Part shown: positions 34,168 through 42,072 of the stretch, piece by piece
How positions within the stretch are numbered: the stretch's first letter is position 1
Layout: every line of letters starts with the position of its first letter
From: Butyricicoccus pullicaecorum
GTDB taxonomy: Bacteria > Bacillota > Clostridia > Oscillospirales > Butyricicoccaceae
Assembly: GCA_018365995.1 (NCBI GenBank)
Contig: JAGZIY010000002.1
Location: 186,001-250,000 of the forward strand
DNA length: 64,000 bases
Direction of reading: 5' to 3'
Notes under the pieces: generated by a model
What the model saw: only the letters and a program-made list of their open reading frames with translations
Databases searched by the model: none
What the model was told of the DNA's origin: nothing
Program-made: the position numbers and the translations under genes

Positions 34168-35643
34168 TTACATTCCTCCTGTTGTACTCATGACACCTTG
34201 GCATGCCCACTGATACTGCATATATGCAGAATACAAATCAATCTGTGCAAGCAGCACATTGGTCTCTGCCTCACTCTTTGCCACATCTGCCTCCAAATAT
34301 GCATTGCGGGAAATGGTTCCTTTTTCATATTTCAACTTAGCTGCATCTGTTGCCCGCACCTGATAACCCAGTGCCTCCTGTGCAACAGAAAGCAATCGAT
34401 TCTTTTCCGCGACAGTACGGAATAGCTTGTGAAAATTCTGCTGAAAAGCAGCTTCAGCGCCCTCCAGTGTATATTCGGCTGCCCGAATTTTATCCTTACG
34501 GCCTTCATCTTTATCGTCCAAATCCTTTGCATCCTCGAGCGCTTTCTCTGCGGTATAAATATCATAGCTCTGTTCCATTGCAGCCGCAAGATCGCTTTCC
34601 AGATGCATCCGTGCTATCATGTCCGGTGTAACGGCTGGTAAGGCGTCCAGCATATAATTTCGAGAGGGATCTCTTCCCAAAAGCAAGCTCAAATCCCCCT
34701 TTGTATTATACAAAGTCTGAGAAAGTGTCTTTACAGCACTGTGCGCCTGACTATTCGCCCGTTTCACTTCATCAACATTGAGCTGGGACACCTGTCCAAG
34801 TGCAAAACGCGTTTCTATCTCCTGCAGCTTTACATCTGTCAGATCTGCCTTCTGTGCAGCCATAATATAGTTTTGCTGCAATGTCATAAGCCCCATATAT
34901 GCAGATTGTGCCGCCATGACAAGCTGATTTTCAATCATTGCAAATTGGCGTTCATACGGCTCATAATCGGTTTTTTTAAGGGTTTTCACTTGTTCCTTCA
35001 TCTGGGTAATCCGCGCCTCAAGCTGTGCAATATTACTTTGCAGCAGCACGGTTGTTGCAGAACCAATCGTCAGGGTTGCCTGCCCGTTTTCCACCATGGG
35101 ATTGACCGTAGAAAGCGAAAGTATAACATTATTTGTAAGTTCCTGCATGGATCCTACCGCTTGCTCCAAATTACGGATTGCATTTTGCAGGTCTGCAATC
35201 GCCTTGTCCAAATCTACCGCTTTGATGCTGTCCAATGTCGCACGGTTTGCAAGGACAGTACGATTTTGTGTCCGCACAAGCGGCTCAATTTGTGCATAGG
35301 TCAGCATCTCCGCATTTGCAAGCTCTGGGTCCTGCTGTACCAGATACTGTGTTGCCTCCTCCACCGACATGCCAAGCCAATAGGTAGGATAGACCTCTCC
35401 GGTATTGGTTGTCACTGTTCCCGGTGTACCAGAAGTCTGTCCCGTGCTGGGAATTTTCGCCGTCGATGAAGCTTGCGGCACAGCTGTTTTCGGCACATCG
35501 GGCTGTGTCTGAGGTACTGTTGGCATAGTCACTGCGCCCGCACTCGGGTCAAGCCATGCAGGGATCTGACTCTCCAATGCGCCAGCCGTCTGCACTGCCA
35601 TCATGGTACTGACAACCACCGCCGCACAAATTCGTTTTTTCAT
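34168..35643 (-). CDS. TolC-family (outer membrane factor-like) protein
   Basis: 491 residues from the ATG at 35643; further upstream the frame runs through the promoter and operator, so the longer reading is wrong. A signal peptide covers about 1-23 and has no lipobox. After a Pro/Thr-rich linker (about 30-85), two repeats of long helices with short strands follow, matching the OEP/TolC fold: QTLYNTKGDLSLLLGRDPS and KLKYEKGTISRNAYLEADVAKSE are typical. TolC normally forms a tunnel through an outer membrane, which is unexpected in Clostridia. First gene of the operon, 3 bp before the adaptor gene. Confidence 0.82.
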   Translation of the reverse strand: MKKRICAAVVVSTMMAVQTAGALESQIPAWLDPSAGAVTMPTVPQTQPDVPKTAVPQASSTAKIPSTGQTSGTPGTVTTNTGEVYPTYWLGMSVEEATQYLVQQDPELANAEMLTYAQIEPLVRTQNRTVLANRATLDSIKAVDLDKAIADLQNAIRNLEQAVGSMQELTNNVILSLSTVNPMVENGQATLTIGSATTVLLQSNIAQLEARITQMKEQVKTLKKTDYEPYERQFAMIENQLVMAAQSAYMGLMTLQQNYIMAAQKADLTDVKLQEIETRFALGQVSQLNVDEVKRANSQAHSAVKTLSQTLYNTKGDLSLLLGRDPSRNYMLDALPAVTPDMIARMHLESDLAAAMEQSYDIYTAEKALEDAKDLDDKDEGRKDKIRAAEYTLEGAEAAFQQNFHKLFRTVAEKNRLLSVAQEALGYQVRATDAAKLKYEKGTISRNAYLEADVAKSEAETNVLLAQIDLYSAYMQYQWACQGVMSTTGGM

Positions 35644-35688
35644 ATCATATACTCTCACTTTCCTGACCGAAATGCTGCTGTCTTTTTT

Positions 35689-35708
35689 CCGACCGACCGG
35701 TCGGTCGG
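35689..35708. promoter_or_regulatory. TetR-type operator of the efflux operon
   Basis: A perfect 20-bp palindrome with core GACCGACCGGTCGGTC, a shape known from many TetR sites. It begins 11 bp after the -10 box and so overlaps the expected start of transcription. An extra half site GACCGAC lies at 35751-35757, just upstream of the -35 box. Confidence 0.88.
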
Positions 35709-35718
35709 CATATAATTT

Positions 35719-35747
35719 ATTATATGGCACTCCTATGATACTGTCAA
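35719..35747 (-). promoter_or_regulatory. Consensus sigma-A promoter of the tolC-mfp-rnd-tetR-aph operon
   Basis: On the minus strand TTGACA (35747-35742), a 17-bp spacer and TATAAT (35724-35719): a perfect match at optimal spacing, implying strong expression when derepressed. Confidence 0.9.
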
Positions 35748-35847
35748 TTAGACCGACAGAGGATTCACACAAAAGACACAAAAATCATCGAAAAAATGTT
35801 TTTCTCCGCTATCTTCCTATATTCAAAACGGGATATGATCTCGCACC

Positions 35848-36870
35848 CTACAAAAGTTCTCTCGAAATAATACTGGTGCGCAAATAAATCATTTTGCCTG
35901 TTGGCTGGCGTCCACGATGTAAAAGGTCATAAAGCACCTCTACTGAGCGGCGTGCCTGCCCTGAAAAATCCTGATCCACAACAAAGTCAATGCGCCCATC
36001 GACCAGATATTCTCTGGCATGCGGCGTTAAATCATTGCATACCACATGAATAGGCTGCGGTACTCGTGCCCGTGCAATGGCATCCATGCACCCTTTTACA
36101 CTTTCATTTGCCATATAGATCGCTCGCAAACGTGGATTTCTGCGAATCTCTGCCAATACCCCGTCATAAGTAAGGTCGTAGCGCTCAATACATTCTATCA
36201 CATGCGCATGCCCAATATCACCCTCCAATTCGTATAATCGATCCAGAAATCCCTCTACCCGCAGCCTATGTGCAGTAAATTCCCGATTTCCGCAAACGAC
36301 CAACACATCGCCGCCAGAAAGCACCGGAACCAAAAGCCCTGCTGCCACACGTCCTGATTTTACCAGATCCTGCCCCACATGACAGACACGCCTTGCGTCC
36401 GGCACATCGGAATTGCAGGTCACTACCGGAATCCCGCAGGCAGTCAGGCGATCGATTTCCTGCTGCATGGGCAGCGTATCCGCAGTATTGAGCACCAAGC
36501 CATCGATATGTGCTTGTTCTAATCCTGCAATACATTCACAATACTCTTTATTGGAACGCCCGCGCAGTTCCTGCACCACGACCCGAAAGGAGGCATCTCC
36601 AATCCGCCGCATAGCAGCCTGTATTCCCCGTCTTGTCTGGCGTGTATAATATGCGTCCCAGCTTGGAATCACAAATCCAATGGTCAATTCTGTACGCTCC
36701 GGCTGCATCTGCCTCCGCTGTGCCGGTGTCCGATAGCCCAGTGCATCAATCGCTTTCTGTACACGCGCACGAACCTCCGGTGCGACATTGGCACGTCCAT
36801 TTACAACACGGTCAACCGTTCCGCGCGAAACACCACAGTGGTCGGCTATCATTTGCGATGTTACTTTCAT
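35848..36870 (-). CDS. LacI-family transcriptional regulator
   Basis: 340 residues from the ATG at 36870, which has GGGGAG 8 bases upstream. The N-terminal HTH reads MIADHCGVSRGTVDRVVNG, followed by the hinge-helix part RVQKAIDALGYR. The rest is a sugar-binding periplasmic-protein-like domain (TIGFVIPSWDAYYTRQ onward), similar to the ribose/inositol-binding type. It is divergent from iolG, so inositol or a related polyol is the most likely effector. One inverted repeat and several TGTGCATT boxes lie in the shared intergenic region. Confidence 0.88.
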   Translation of the reverse strand: MKVTSQMIADHCGVSRGTVDRVVNGRANVAPEVRARVQKAIDALGYRTPAQRRQMQPERTELTIGFVIPSWDAYYTRQTRRGIQAAMRRIGDASFRVVVQELRGRSNKEYCECIAGLEQAHIDGLVLNTADTLPMQQEIDRLTACGIPVVTCNSDVPDARRVCHVGQDLVKSGRVAAGLLVPVLSGGDVLVVCGNREFTAHRLRVEGFLDRLYELEGDIGHAHVIECIERYDLTYDGVLAEIRRNPRLRAIYMANESVKGCMDAIARARVPQPIHVVCNDLTPHAREYLVDGRIDFVVDQDFSGQARRSVEVLYDLLHRGRQPTGKMIYLRTSIISRELL

Positions 36871-36904
36871 AAAAAATCTCCCCATGCTCTATGCTTCTTC
36901 TGTT

Positions 36905-36933
36905 ATGGTATCATGTGCTGCTGCTCCAAACAA
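36905..36933 (-). promoter_or_regulatory. Promoter of the LacI-family gene
   Basis: On the minus strand TTGTTT (36933-36928), a 17-bp spacer and TACCAT (36910-36905); moderate box matches, about 35 bp upstream of the start. Confidence 0.45.
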
Positions 36934-36942
36934 GGGGAATGA

Positions 36943-37017
36943 TGTGCATTTTTTATTTTGCACAATGCACACCAACACAATCCCATTCCCAGCAAACACT
37001 ACTGCGCAAAATGCACA
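36943..37017. repeat. Three TGTGCATT boxes between lacI-type gene and iolG
   Basis: TGTGCATT at 36943-36950 and its inverse AATGCACA at 36964-36971 form 8-bp arms around 13 bases; a third copy, AATGCACA, is at 37010-37017. They lie between the two divergent promoters and may bind the LacI-type regulator or another factor. Confidence 0.5.
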
Positions 37018-37065
37018 AGATATCCTCATTTTTTTGGAATATATCACGAAATTCTTTCACCCTAC

Positions 37066-37094
37066 TTGTTCTATTTGCCCATTGCTCCTATAAT
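37066..37094 (+). promoter_or_regulatory. Sigma-A promoter of iolG
   Basis: TTGTTC, a 17-bp spacer and a perfect TATAAT (37089-37094), with predicted start near 37101. Confidence 0.65.
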
Positions 37095-37113
37095 AAACGT
37101 ATCAGTTCTTGAA

Positions 37114-37133
37114 TTGTGCCAAAATCGGCACAA
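37114..37133. promoter_or_regulatory. LacI-type operator upstream of iolG
   Basis: TTGTGCC (37114-37120) and GGCACAA (37127-37133) are perfect 7-bp arms around 6 bases. The element lies just downstream of the predicted start site, so a bound repressor would block elongation. Confidence 0.65.
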
Positions 37134-37167
37134 ATACCATATCGAACAGTTAAAGGAGATATGTATT

Positions 37168-38193
37168 ATGGCAAATTTACGCATTGGTGTCGTTGGCTGC
37201 GGCCGTATCGGCAAGCTGCACATCGACAATCTGATCAATGCCATTCCCGGCGTTGAAGTTATCGCTGTTGCTGATCCTATGATCGACAAGTCCGGTGCAC
37301 GTGACTGGTGCGCAACCCGCAACATTCCAAATGTATCCGCTGACTACATGGACGTTATCAATAACAAGGACGTAGATGCAGTTTTTGTTTGCTCTTCTAC
37401 CGACACACACTCCGAGATTTCTCTTGCAGCTGTAAATGCTGGCAAGCATGTTTTCTGCGAAAAGCCGGTTGACTATGATGTAGAAAAGATTAAGGCTGTT
37501 ATGGCTGCTGTTGAAGAAAAGGGCGTTAAGTTCCAAGTCGGCTTCAACCGCCGCTTTGACCACAACCACAAGGCTGTTGCAGACGCTGTAAAGTCCGGTA
37601 AGGTTGGCGATCCGCATATCGTTATCGTTTCTTCCCGTGACCCTGAGCCGCCTCCGGCATCTTATGTTGCTGTTTCTGGTGGTATCTTCTACGACATGAT
37701 GATCCATGACTTTGACATGGTTCGCTATGTAACCGGTTCTGAGGCTGTTGAAATTTCCGCTGTTGGTTCCTGTCTGGTAAACCCGAAGCTGCAGGAAGAA
37801 TCCGGTATTCCAGATGTTGATACCGCTGTTGTTACCATGAAGATGGCAAATGGCTGCATCGCTGTGATCAACAACTCCCGTCAGGCTGTTTACGGCTATG
37901 ACCAGCGTGTCGAAGTATTTGGCTCTAAGGGCATGGCTTCTGACGGCAATGACCTGCTGAACACTACAACTGTTATGACTGCTGATGGCGCTGTTTCTGA
38001 AAAGCCGCTGTGGTTCTTCCTTGAGCGCTACAATCAGGCATTCATCGAGCAGGTGAAGTGCTTCGTTGATTCTATCGTCAATGATAAGCCTGTTGTTGTT
38101 GGTGCAGTTGACGGTCTGCGTCCGGTTTACATGGCTCAGGCTGCAACCGAGTCCTGCCGCAATGGTGGCGTTTACGTAAAGGTTCAGCAGTAA
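37168..38193 (+). CDS. iolG: Inositol 2-dehydrogenase-like Gfo/Idh/MocA oxidoreductase
   Basis: 341 residues from the ATG at 37168, with AAAGGAGAT 8 bases upstream; the longer frame from 36958 crosses the promoter and operator. The Rossmann loop is GVVGCGRIGKLH (7-18). The catalytic triad expected for IolG is present: Lys99 in CEKPV, Asp176 and His180 in YDMMIHD. It should oxidise myo-inositol to scyllo-inosose with NAD+, though other sugars or polyols are possible in this family. Codons are strongly biased to GCT, GTT and TCC, unlike its neighbours, suggesting high expression. No other iol genes are adjacent. Confidence 0.85.
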   Translation: MANLRIGVVGCGRIGKLHIDNLINAIPGVEVIAVADPMIDKSGARDWCATRNIPNVSADYMDVINNKDVDAVFVCSSTDTHSEISLAAVNAGKHVFCEKPVDYDVEKIKAVMAAVEEKGVKFQVGFNRRFDHNHKAVADAVKSGKVGDPHIVIVSSRDPEPPPASYVAVSGGIFYDMMIHDFDMVRYVTGSEAVEISAVGSCLVNPKLQEESGIPDVDTAVVTMKMANGCIAVINNSRQAVYGYDQRVEVFGSKGMASDGNDLLNTTTVMTADGAVSEKPLWFFLERYNQAFIEQVKCFVDSIVNDKPVVVGAVDGLRPVYMAQAATESCRNGGVYVKVQQ

Positions 38194-38212
38194 TCTTCTT
38201 CTTACCCATCAG

Positions 38213-38246
38213 GGCTGTCCCATTTCGGGACAGCCTTTCTTTTTTC
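38213..38246 (+). terminator. Terminator of iolG
   Basis: GGCTGTCCC (38213-38221) pairs with GGGACAGCC (38227-38235), followed by TTTCTTTTTT. Confidence 0.88.
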
Positions 38247-38350
38247 TATCTGGAAATTCCATCAATTTCAAAATTCTCTAGTCTGATTTGAACCCCCTGC
38301 CGCTTTGCTTGCTCTATTACACAGAACAAGCAAGAAAGGAGTGAAGCTTC

Positions 38351-38890
38351 ATGGCATACAGCATACCCGCAATGACAGGCTCTGACACTGTGCCAGATTT
38401 TGATACGCTATTTGAAACCTATCAAACCGAGGCTCTGCGTGCCGCCTATCTGATTTGCGGAAATCGGGCTGATGCAGAAGATGCGGTTCAGGAGACTTTC
38501 TTAAAATGCTATCAGTCTCTCCATCAGCTGCATGACCCCGCCTGCGCCAAGGCTTGGCTGTTTCGAATCCTAACACGCACTGCATGGCGCATTTGCGCCA
38601 AACACAAAAAGGAAATGCCCGTTGAAACGCTTTACGACACACAGGAGCCAACAGAGGAAGATGCGTGTGCACCGCTCTTGCGTACCGACCGTGCACAAAC
38701 CATGCAAAAAGCACTCGCGGCACTGGATACCAAGCATCGCACAACTGTCATTCTTTATTATTACAACGGAATGTCAGTCAAAGAAATTGCACGCACAACA
38801 GGCTGTTTGGAAGGCACTGTAAAATCCAGACTTTACCATGCCAGACAGCAGCTAAAATCACATTTGGAGGTTGATTTTGATGAAATTTGA
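38351..38890 (+). CDS. ECF-type RNA polymerase sigma factor
   Basis: 179 residues. Sigma region 2 includes ADAEDAVQETFLKCYQSL; region 4 includes STANDARD ECF spacing with SVKEIARTTGCLEGTVKSR followed by LYHARQQLK. There is no region 1 or 3. AAAGGAG is placed 8-9 bases before the ATG. Upstream, TTGCTTG and CAAGCAA (7-bp arms) flank the leader, and TTGAACCCC could be an ECF-type -35. The downstream gene overlaps and encodes a membrane protein, as expected for a sigma/anti-sigma pair. Signal unknown. Confidence 0.88.
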   Translation: MAYSIPAMTGSDTVPDFDTLFETYQTEALRAAYLICGNRADAEDAVQETFLKCYQSLHQLHDPACAKAWLFRILTRTAWRICAKHKKEMPVETLYDTQEPTEEDACAPLLRTDRAQTMQKALAALDTKHRTTVILYYYNGMSVKEIARTTGCLEGTVKSRLYHARQQLKSHLEVDFDEI

Positions 38891-39656
38891 TCGTTACATG
38901 CACGAAAGTATGCAGGAAATGACACAGGATATTTCGCCTGATCCGATGCTCCGCGCCCGCGTTATGAACGCAGTCCAAACCGATCGTACTAAAACACGGC
39001 CACGTCGCATGCGCTTTGTCCTCGCCGCTGCTGCTATGGTCTGCGTCTTGGTGACCGGTGCATTTGCAGCAGGTCCTATCGTCGGTCTTTACAGCAGTTC
39101 TTGGGCCGATGGCAACACACAGTCTCTATCTGATGAAGCAAAACTGGAAAAACAGGCTGGATTTTCCATCCGCTTGCCTGAAACTCTAGGCAGCGCGGCG
39201 TTCCAAAACATGGAGGTAGTACCTGTTAATGCAGTCGATGCGGACGGGAATATTGCGTACTCCTACAACGAATTTTATGCTTCTTATCAAGACGGTACAA
39301 CACATCCGTTCCTCAGTGTTTATGAGAGCAAAAACATTTCTTCCGATGCACCACTCAGTGACAAAACCTTGGTAGATACCCGTGAAATTGACGGCATTTC
39401 TGTAACCTATCGCCAGATTCCAACCATTTTCCTGCCACCCGATGGAAGCATCAAGCCAACTGATGCAGAAGTGCTGGCAGAAAAGAATGGAGAATGTTTT
39501 ATCTCCTATGGCACAGAAACCCGTGTTGATGGCTTGTATCATACCATTTCGTGGGAGCAGGACGGCCTGTATTACACCGTTGGTTCCAGCGACGGTGATT
39601 GGGATACTGAGGAATTCTTTGCCGCTGCGCAATCTGTTATCCGTACAAAGTCCTAA
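38880..39656 (+). CDS. Probable membrane-bound anti-sigma factor
   Basis: 258 residues from the ATG at 38880 with TTGGAGG 9 bases upstream, overlapping the sigma gene by 11 bp. About 44 cytosolic residues precede one transmembrane helix (45-67); the remaining 190 residues are outside and resemble DUF4367-type domains. The classic zinc anti-sigma motif (H-x3-C-x2-C) is absent from the short cytosolic part, so assignment rests on position and topology. A terminator follows. Confidence 0.72.
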   Translation: MKFDRYMHESMQEMTQDISPDPMLRARVMNAVQTDRTKTRPRRMRFVLAAAAMVCVLVTGAFAAGPIVGLYSSSWADGNTQSLSDEAKLEKQAGFSIRLPETLGSAAFQNMEVVPVNAVDADGNIAYSYNEFYASYQDGTTHPFLSVYESKNISSDAPLSDKTLVDTREIDGISVTYRQIPTIFLPPDGSIKPTDAEVLAEKNGECFISYGTETRVDGLYHTISWEQDGLYYTVGSSDGDWDTEEFFAAAQSVIRTKS

Positions 39657-39663
39657 ATAGAAT

Positions 39664-39700
39664 GAAAACGGTGCGAAATTCGCACCGTTTTCATTTATTT
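39664..39700. terminator. Terminator between anti-sigma and lipoprotein genes
   Basis: AAAACGGTGCG (39665-39675) pairs with CGCACCGTTTT (39681-39691), followed by CATTTATTTT. It lies between convergent genes and can serve both. Confidence 0.85.
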
Positions 39701-39710
39701 TATCCTAAAA

Positions 39711-40175
39711 TCACACAGGCAGCTCGGGTACAATCGTCCAGTGAAACGCCCAATCATTTGCGCTTTTATGCTCCGCATAGGAATCACGGATTGGATCGTC
39801 CTCAGTAGCGCTGACTGCATACGAAATCAAGCCGTCCTTTGCCGGATACATACCTGAACCTGCAAATCGCTCCGTCATCGTCACTCCATTTGTATTGGTG
39901 ATCTTCCAGACCTCATCATTCTTCTCAATAAGCCCCAAGGAGAATGGCACACTTGCATCTTCACCCAAATTTGTCCAAACAACAATCACTTTTCCATCGC
40001 GCGCTTCAATCTCTGTCAGAACTTCTTGCCCCTCCTTGGTTGCGGCTGCAATGGCATCTTCCTTCGTTTTATAATCTTTCTCCTTTGGATCGCTCTGTCC
40101 CCCGCATCCAGAAAGTGTCATTGCTGCGAGCAGCATCCCTGCCGCAAGCAGTCTCCATAATCTTCTGTGCTTCAT
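39711..40175 (-). CDS. Uncharacterised lipoprotein
   Basis: 154 residues. A signal peptide ends in LSGC (Cys24), so the protein should be anchored to the outer leaflet of the membrane. The mature part has a small alpha/beta pattern (KTKEDAIAAATKEGQEVL, then several strands) that I do not recognise. AAAGGAG lies 10 bases before the ATG. It is convergent to the anti-sigma gene and not in an operon with it. Function unknown. Confidence 0.7.
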   Translation of the reverse strand: MKHRRLWRLLAAGMLLAAMTLSGCGGQSDPKEKDYKTKEDAIAAATKEGQEVLTEIEARDGKVIVVWTNLGEDASVPFSLGLIEKNDEVWKITNTNGVTMTERFAGSGMYPAKDGLISYAVSATEDDPIRDSYAEHKSANDWAFHWTIVPELPV

Positions 40176-40216
40176 AAAGTAGGACTCCTTTTCATAAATT
40201 ATTTACATTTTATATC

Positions 40217-40250
40217 AAAAAAGGTGCTGCGTTTGCGCAGCACCTTTTGT
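40217..40250. terminator. Terminator of the tsaE-tsaB-rpiB-upp operon
   Basis: AAAAGGTGCTGCG (40219-40231) pairs with CGCAGCACCTTTT (40236-40248). A and T runs on both sides. Confidence 0.88.
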
Positions 40251-40261
40251 TCTCATTGCAA

Positions 40262-40891
40262 TTACTTTGTACCGAAAATACGATCACCAGCATCGCCAAG
40301 ACCCGGAACAATATATCCATGTTCATTGAGCTCAGGGTCAATTGCTGCGGTAAAGATTTCAACATCAGGATGTGTTTTTTGCAGTGCATCGACACCATTC
40401 GGTGTGGACAGCAGACATACGAATTTAATATGCTTGACACCACGATTTTTCAGAGCATCTACGGCTGCAACAGCTGAGCCGCCTGTTGCCAGCATCGGAT
40501 CAATCAGAATGACATCACGTTCTGCGATATCACTTGGCAGCTTTGCATAGTACTCGACCGGCTTCATAGACTCCGGATCACGATACATACCCAGATGACC
40601 AACCTTTGCCGCCGGAATCAACTCCAGCATACCATCCAGCATGCCAAGTCCCGCGCGCAAGATGGGAACAATTGCCATTTTTTTGCCAGAAATGACACTG
40701 GTTTTTGCATGTGCCAGCGGTGTTTCAATAGTAATTTCCTTGAGCGGCAAATCACGGGTTGCCTCATAACACATGAGCATTGCGATTTCACGAGTTGCCT
40801 CACGAAATTCCTTAACACCTGTTTGACGGTCACGCATGAGGCTCAGCTTATGCAGAATCAGCGGGTGATCCATTACATGAACATTCGACAT
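40262..40891 (-). CDS. upp: Uracil phosphoribosyltransferase
   Basis: 209 residues, the normal length. It makes UMP from uracil and PRPP in pyrimidine salvage. Key motifs are ILRAGLGM, the PRPP loop DPMLATGGSAVAA and the C-terminal PGLGDAGDRIFGTK with the uracil-binding region. An AGGAG-type site precedes the ATG. It is the last gene of the operon and follows rpiB by 27 bp, a common clostridial pairing. Confidence 0.95.
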   Translation of the reverse strand: MSNVHVMDHPLILHKLSLMRDRQTGVKEFREATREIAMLMCYEATRDLPLKEITIETPLAHAKTSVISGKKMAIVPILRAGLGMLDGMLELIPAAKVGHLGMYRDPESMKPVEYYAKLPSDIAERDVILIDPMLATGGSAVAAVDALKNRGVKHIKFVCLLSTPNGVDALQKTHPDVEIFTAAIDPELNEHGYIVPGLGDAGDRIFGTK

Positions 40892-40918
40892 ACTTCTTTA
40901 TTCTCCTTTGTTTTGCAA

Positions 40919-41365
40919 TTACTTGCTATGCTTTGCTTCAATTGCATGAATTTTCTCAATTCGTCCCAGATGGCGACCACCTTCCAGCTCACCTTCCAGC
41001 CAAACCTCGACCATTTCCGCTGCTTCTCCCGGTCCAGTGATTCGTTCTCCAAGACAGAGGATATTGGCATCATTGTGCAGACGGCAATACTTTGCCGCAA
41101 AGTGAGACTGACAAGCCGCCGCACGAATTCCGGGCACCTTATTTGCTGCAATCGAAATGCCGATACCAGAACCACAAATCAGAATCCCACGTTCATGCTT
41201 CCCTGCTACAATCGCATTTGCAACTGCTTCAGCAGCATCTGGATAATCGTAACGTTCTGCGGAATAGCAGCCGTAGTCTGTAAACTCGTATTTATCCTTC
41301 AGCATTTCCATCAATTTGACCTTCAGCGCATACCCTGCATGGTCATTTCCAATTGCAATTGTCAT
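40919..41365 (-). CDS. rpiB: Ribose-5-phosphate isomerase B
   Basis: 148 residues of the RpiB/LacA family. It interconverts ribose 5-phosphate and ribulose 5-phosphate. Motifs are IGNDHAGYALK near the start and ICGSGIGISIAANKVPGIRAA around residue 65, with the catalytic Cys (CGSGIG). The start codon overlaps the tsaB stop by 4 bp, so the genes are coupled. Together with upp downstream this supplies and uses ribose phosphate for nucleotide synthesis. Confidence 0.93.
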   Translation of the reverse strand: MTIAIGNDHAGYALKVKLMEMLKDKYEFTDYGCYSAERYDYPDAAEAVANAIVAGKHERGILICGSGIGISIAANKVPGIRAAACQSHFAAKYCRLHNDANILCLGERITGPGEAAEMVEVWLEGELEGGRHLGRIEKIHAIEAKHSK

Positions 41366-42072
41366 TTTGTACTTCCTCCAGCAAGTCGTTTCTCCCGCAT
41401 TTGCACCGCCTGTGGCTTACGCAGGTAAACAGCATCCAATTGCTGTGCCGTAACAGTCTTACCAGACACAAACTGCGGAAGTGCTGCCATCGCAACCCCA
41501 TACGCTCCCGGATATACCAGATGAGACGGGGCAGCTGCAATCTGCGGGCAGATTTCAATAAGTTTAGTATAACATATTTTTGCGCCGTCTCCAACCAAAA
41601 TTTCCGAATTTTGTCCAATTTCCTCTCCAAGTGATGAGATTGTTATGGCGCGATCAGGTATCAGGCGCAAAGGCGGATTCATTCCGTCCAGCGCAAAGCG
41701 TGCATGATACACCTGCCCTGCCCGTGCGTCCATCACACAGGAAACTGTACCCTTCATACCAATCAAATTCCACGCCATTGCCTCAAGTGTGGAGACGCCG
41801 ACACAAGGCTTGTCCGTACCAAAGCACAGACCCTTTACCGTTGCCACTCCAATTCGAATTCCGGTAAAAGAACCCGGTCCTGCGGCAACGGCAAAGCCGT
41901 CTAAATCACACGGTTTCAACCCGACATTGTGCAGCACCTGCTCTGCCATTGGCAGCAAGGTACGGCTATGTGTCATTCCGCAGTTTTGGAAAGCAGAGGC
42001 AATTACATCTGTTCCCTCCGTCAGACAAACGCCTGCGGAGACCGCAGACGACTCAAAACTCAAAATTTTCAT
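41362..42072 (-). CDS. tsaB: TsaB, tRNA threonylcarbamoyladenosine biosynthesis protein
   Basis: 236 residues from the ATG at 42072, which overlaps the tsaE stop by 4 bp; longer readings run back into tsaE. The ASKHA-like core has MKILSFESSA at the start, then GMTHSRTLLP and AAGPGSFTGIRIGV. With TsaD and TsaE it forms the complex that adds threonylcarbamoyl to A37 of ANN-decoding tRNAs. The usual third neighbour rimI is absent here; rpiB takes its place. Confidence 0.92.
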   Translation of the reverse strand: MKILSFESSAVSAGVCLTEGTDVIASAFQNCGMTHSRTLLPMAEQVLHNVGLKPCDLDGFAVAAGPGSFTGIRIGVATVKGLCFGTDKPCVGVSTLEAMAWNLIGMKGTVSCVMDARAGQVYHARFALDGMNPPLRLIPDRAITISSLGEEIGQNSEILVGDGAKICYTKLIEICPQIAAAPSHLVYPGAYGVAMAALPQFVSGKTVTAQQLDAVYLRKPQAVQMREKRLAGGSTK

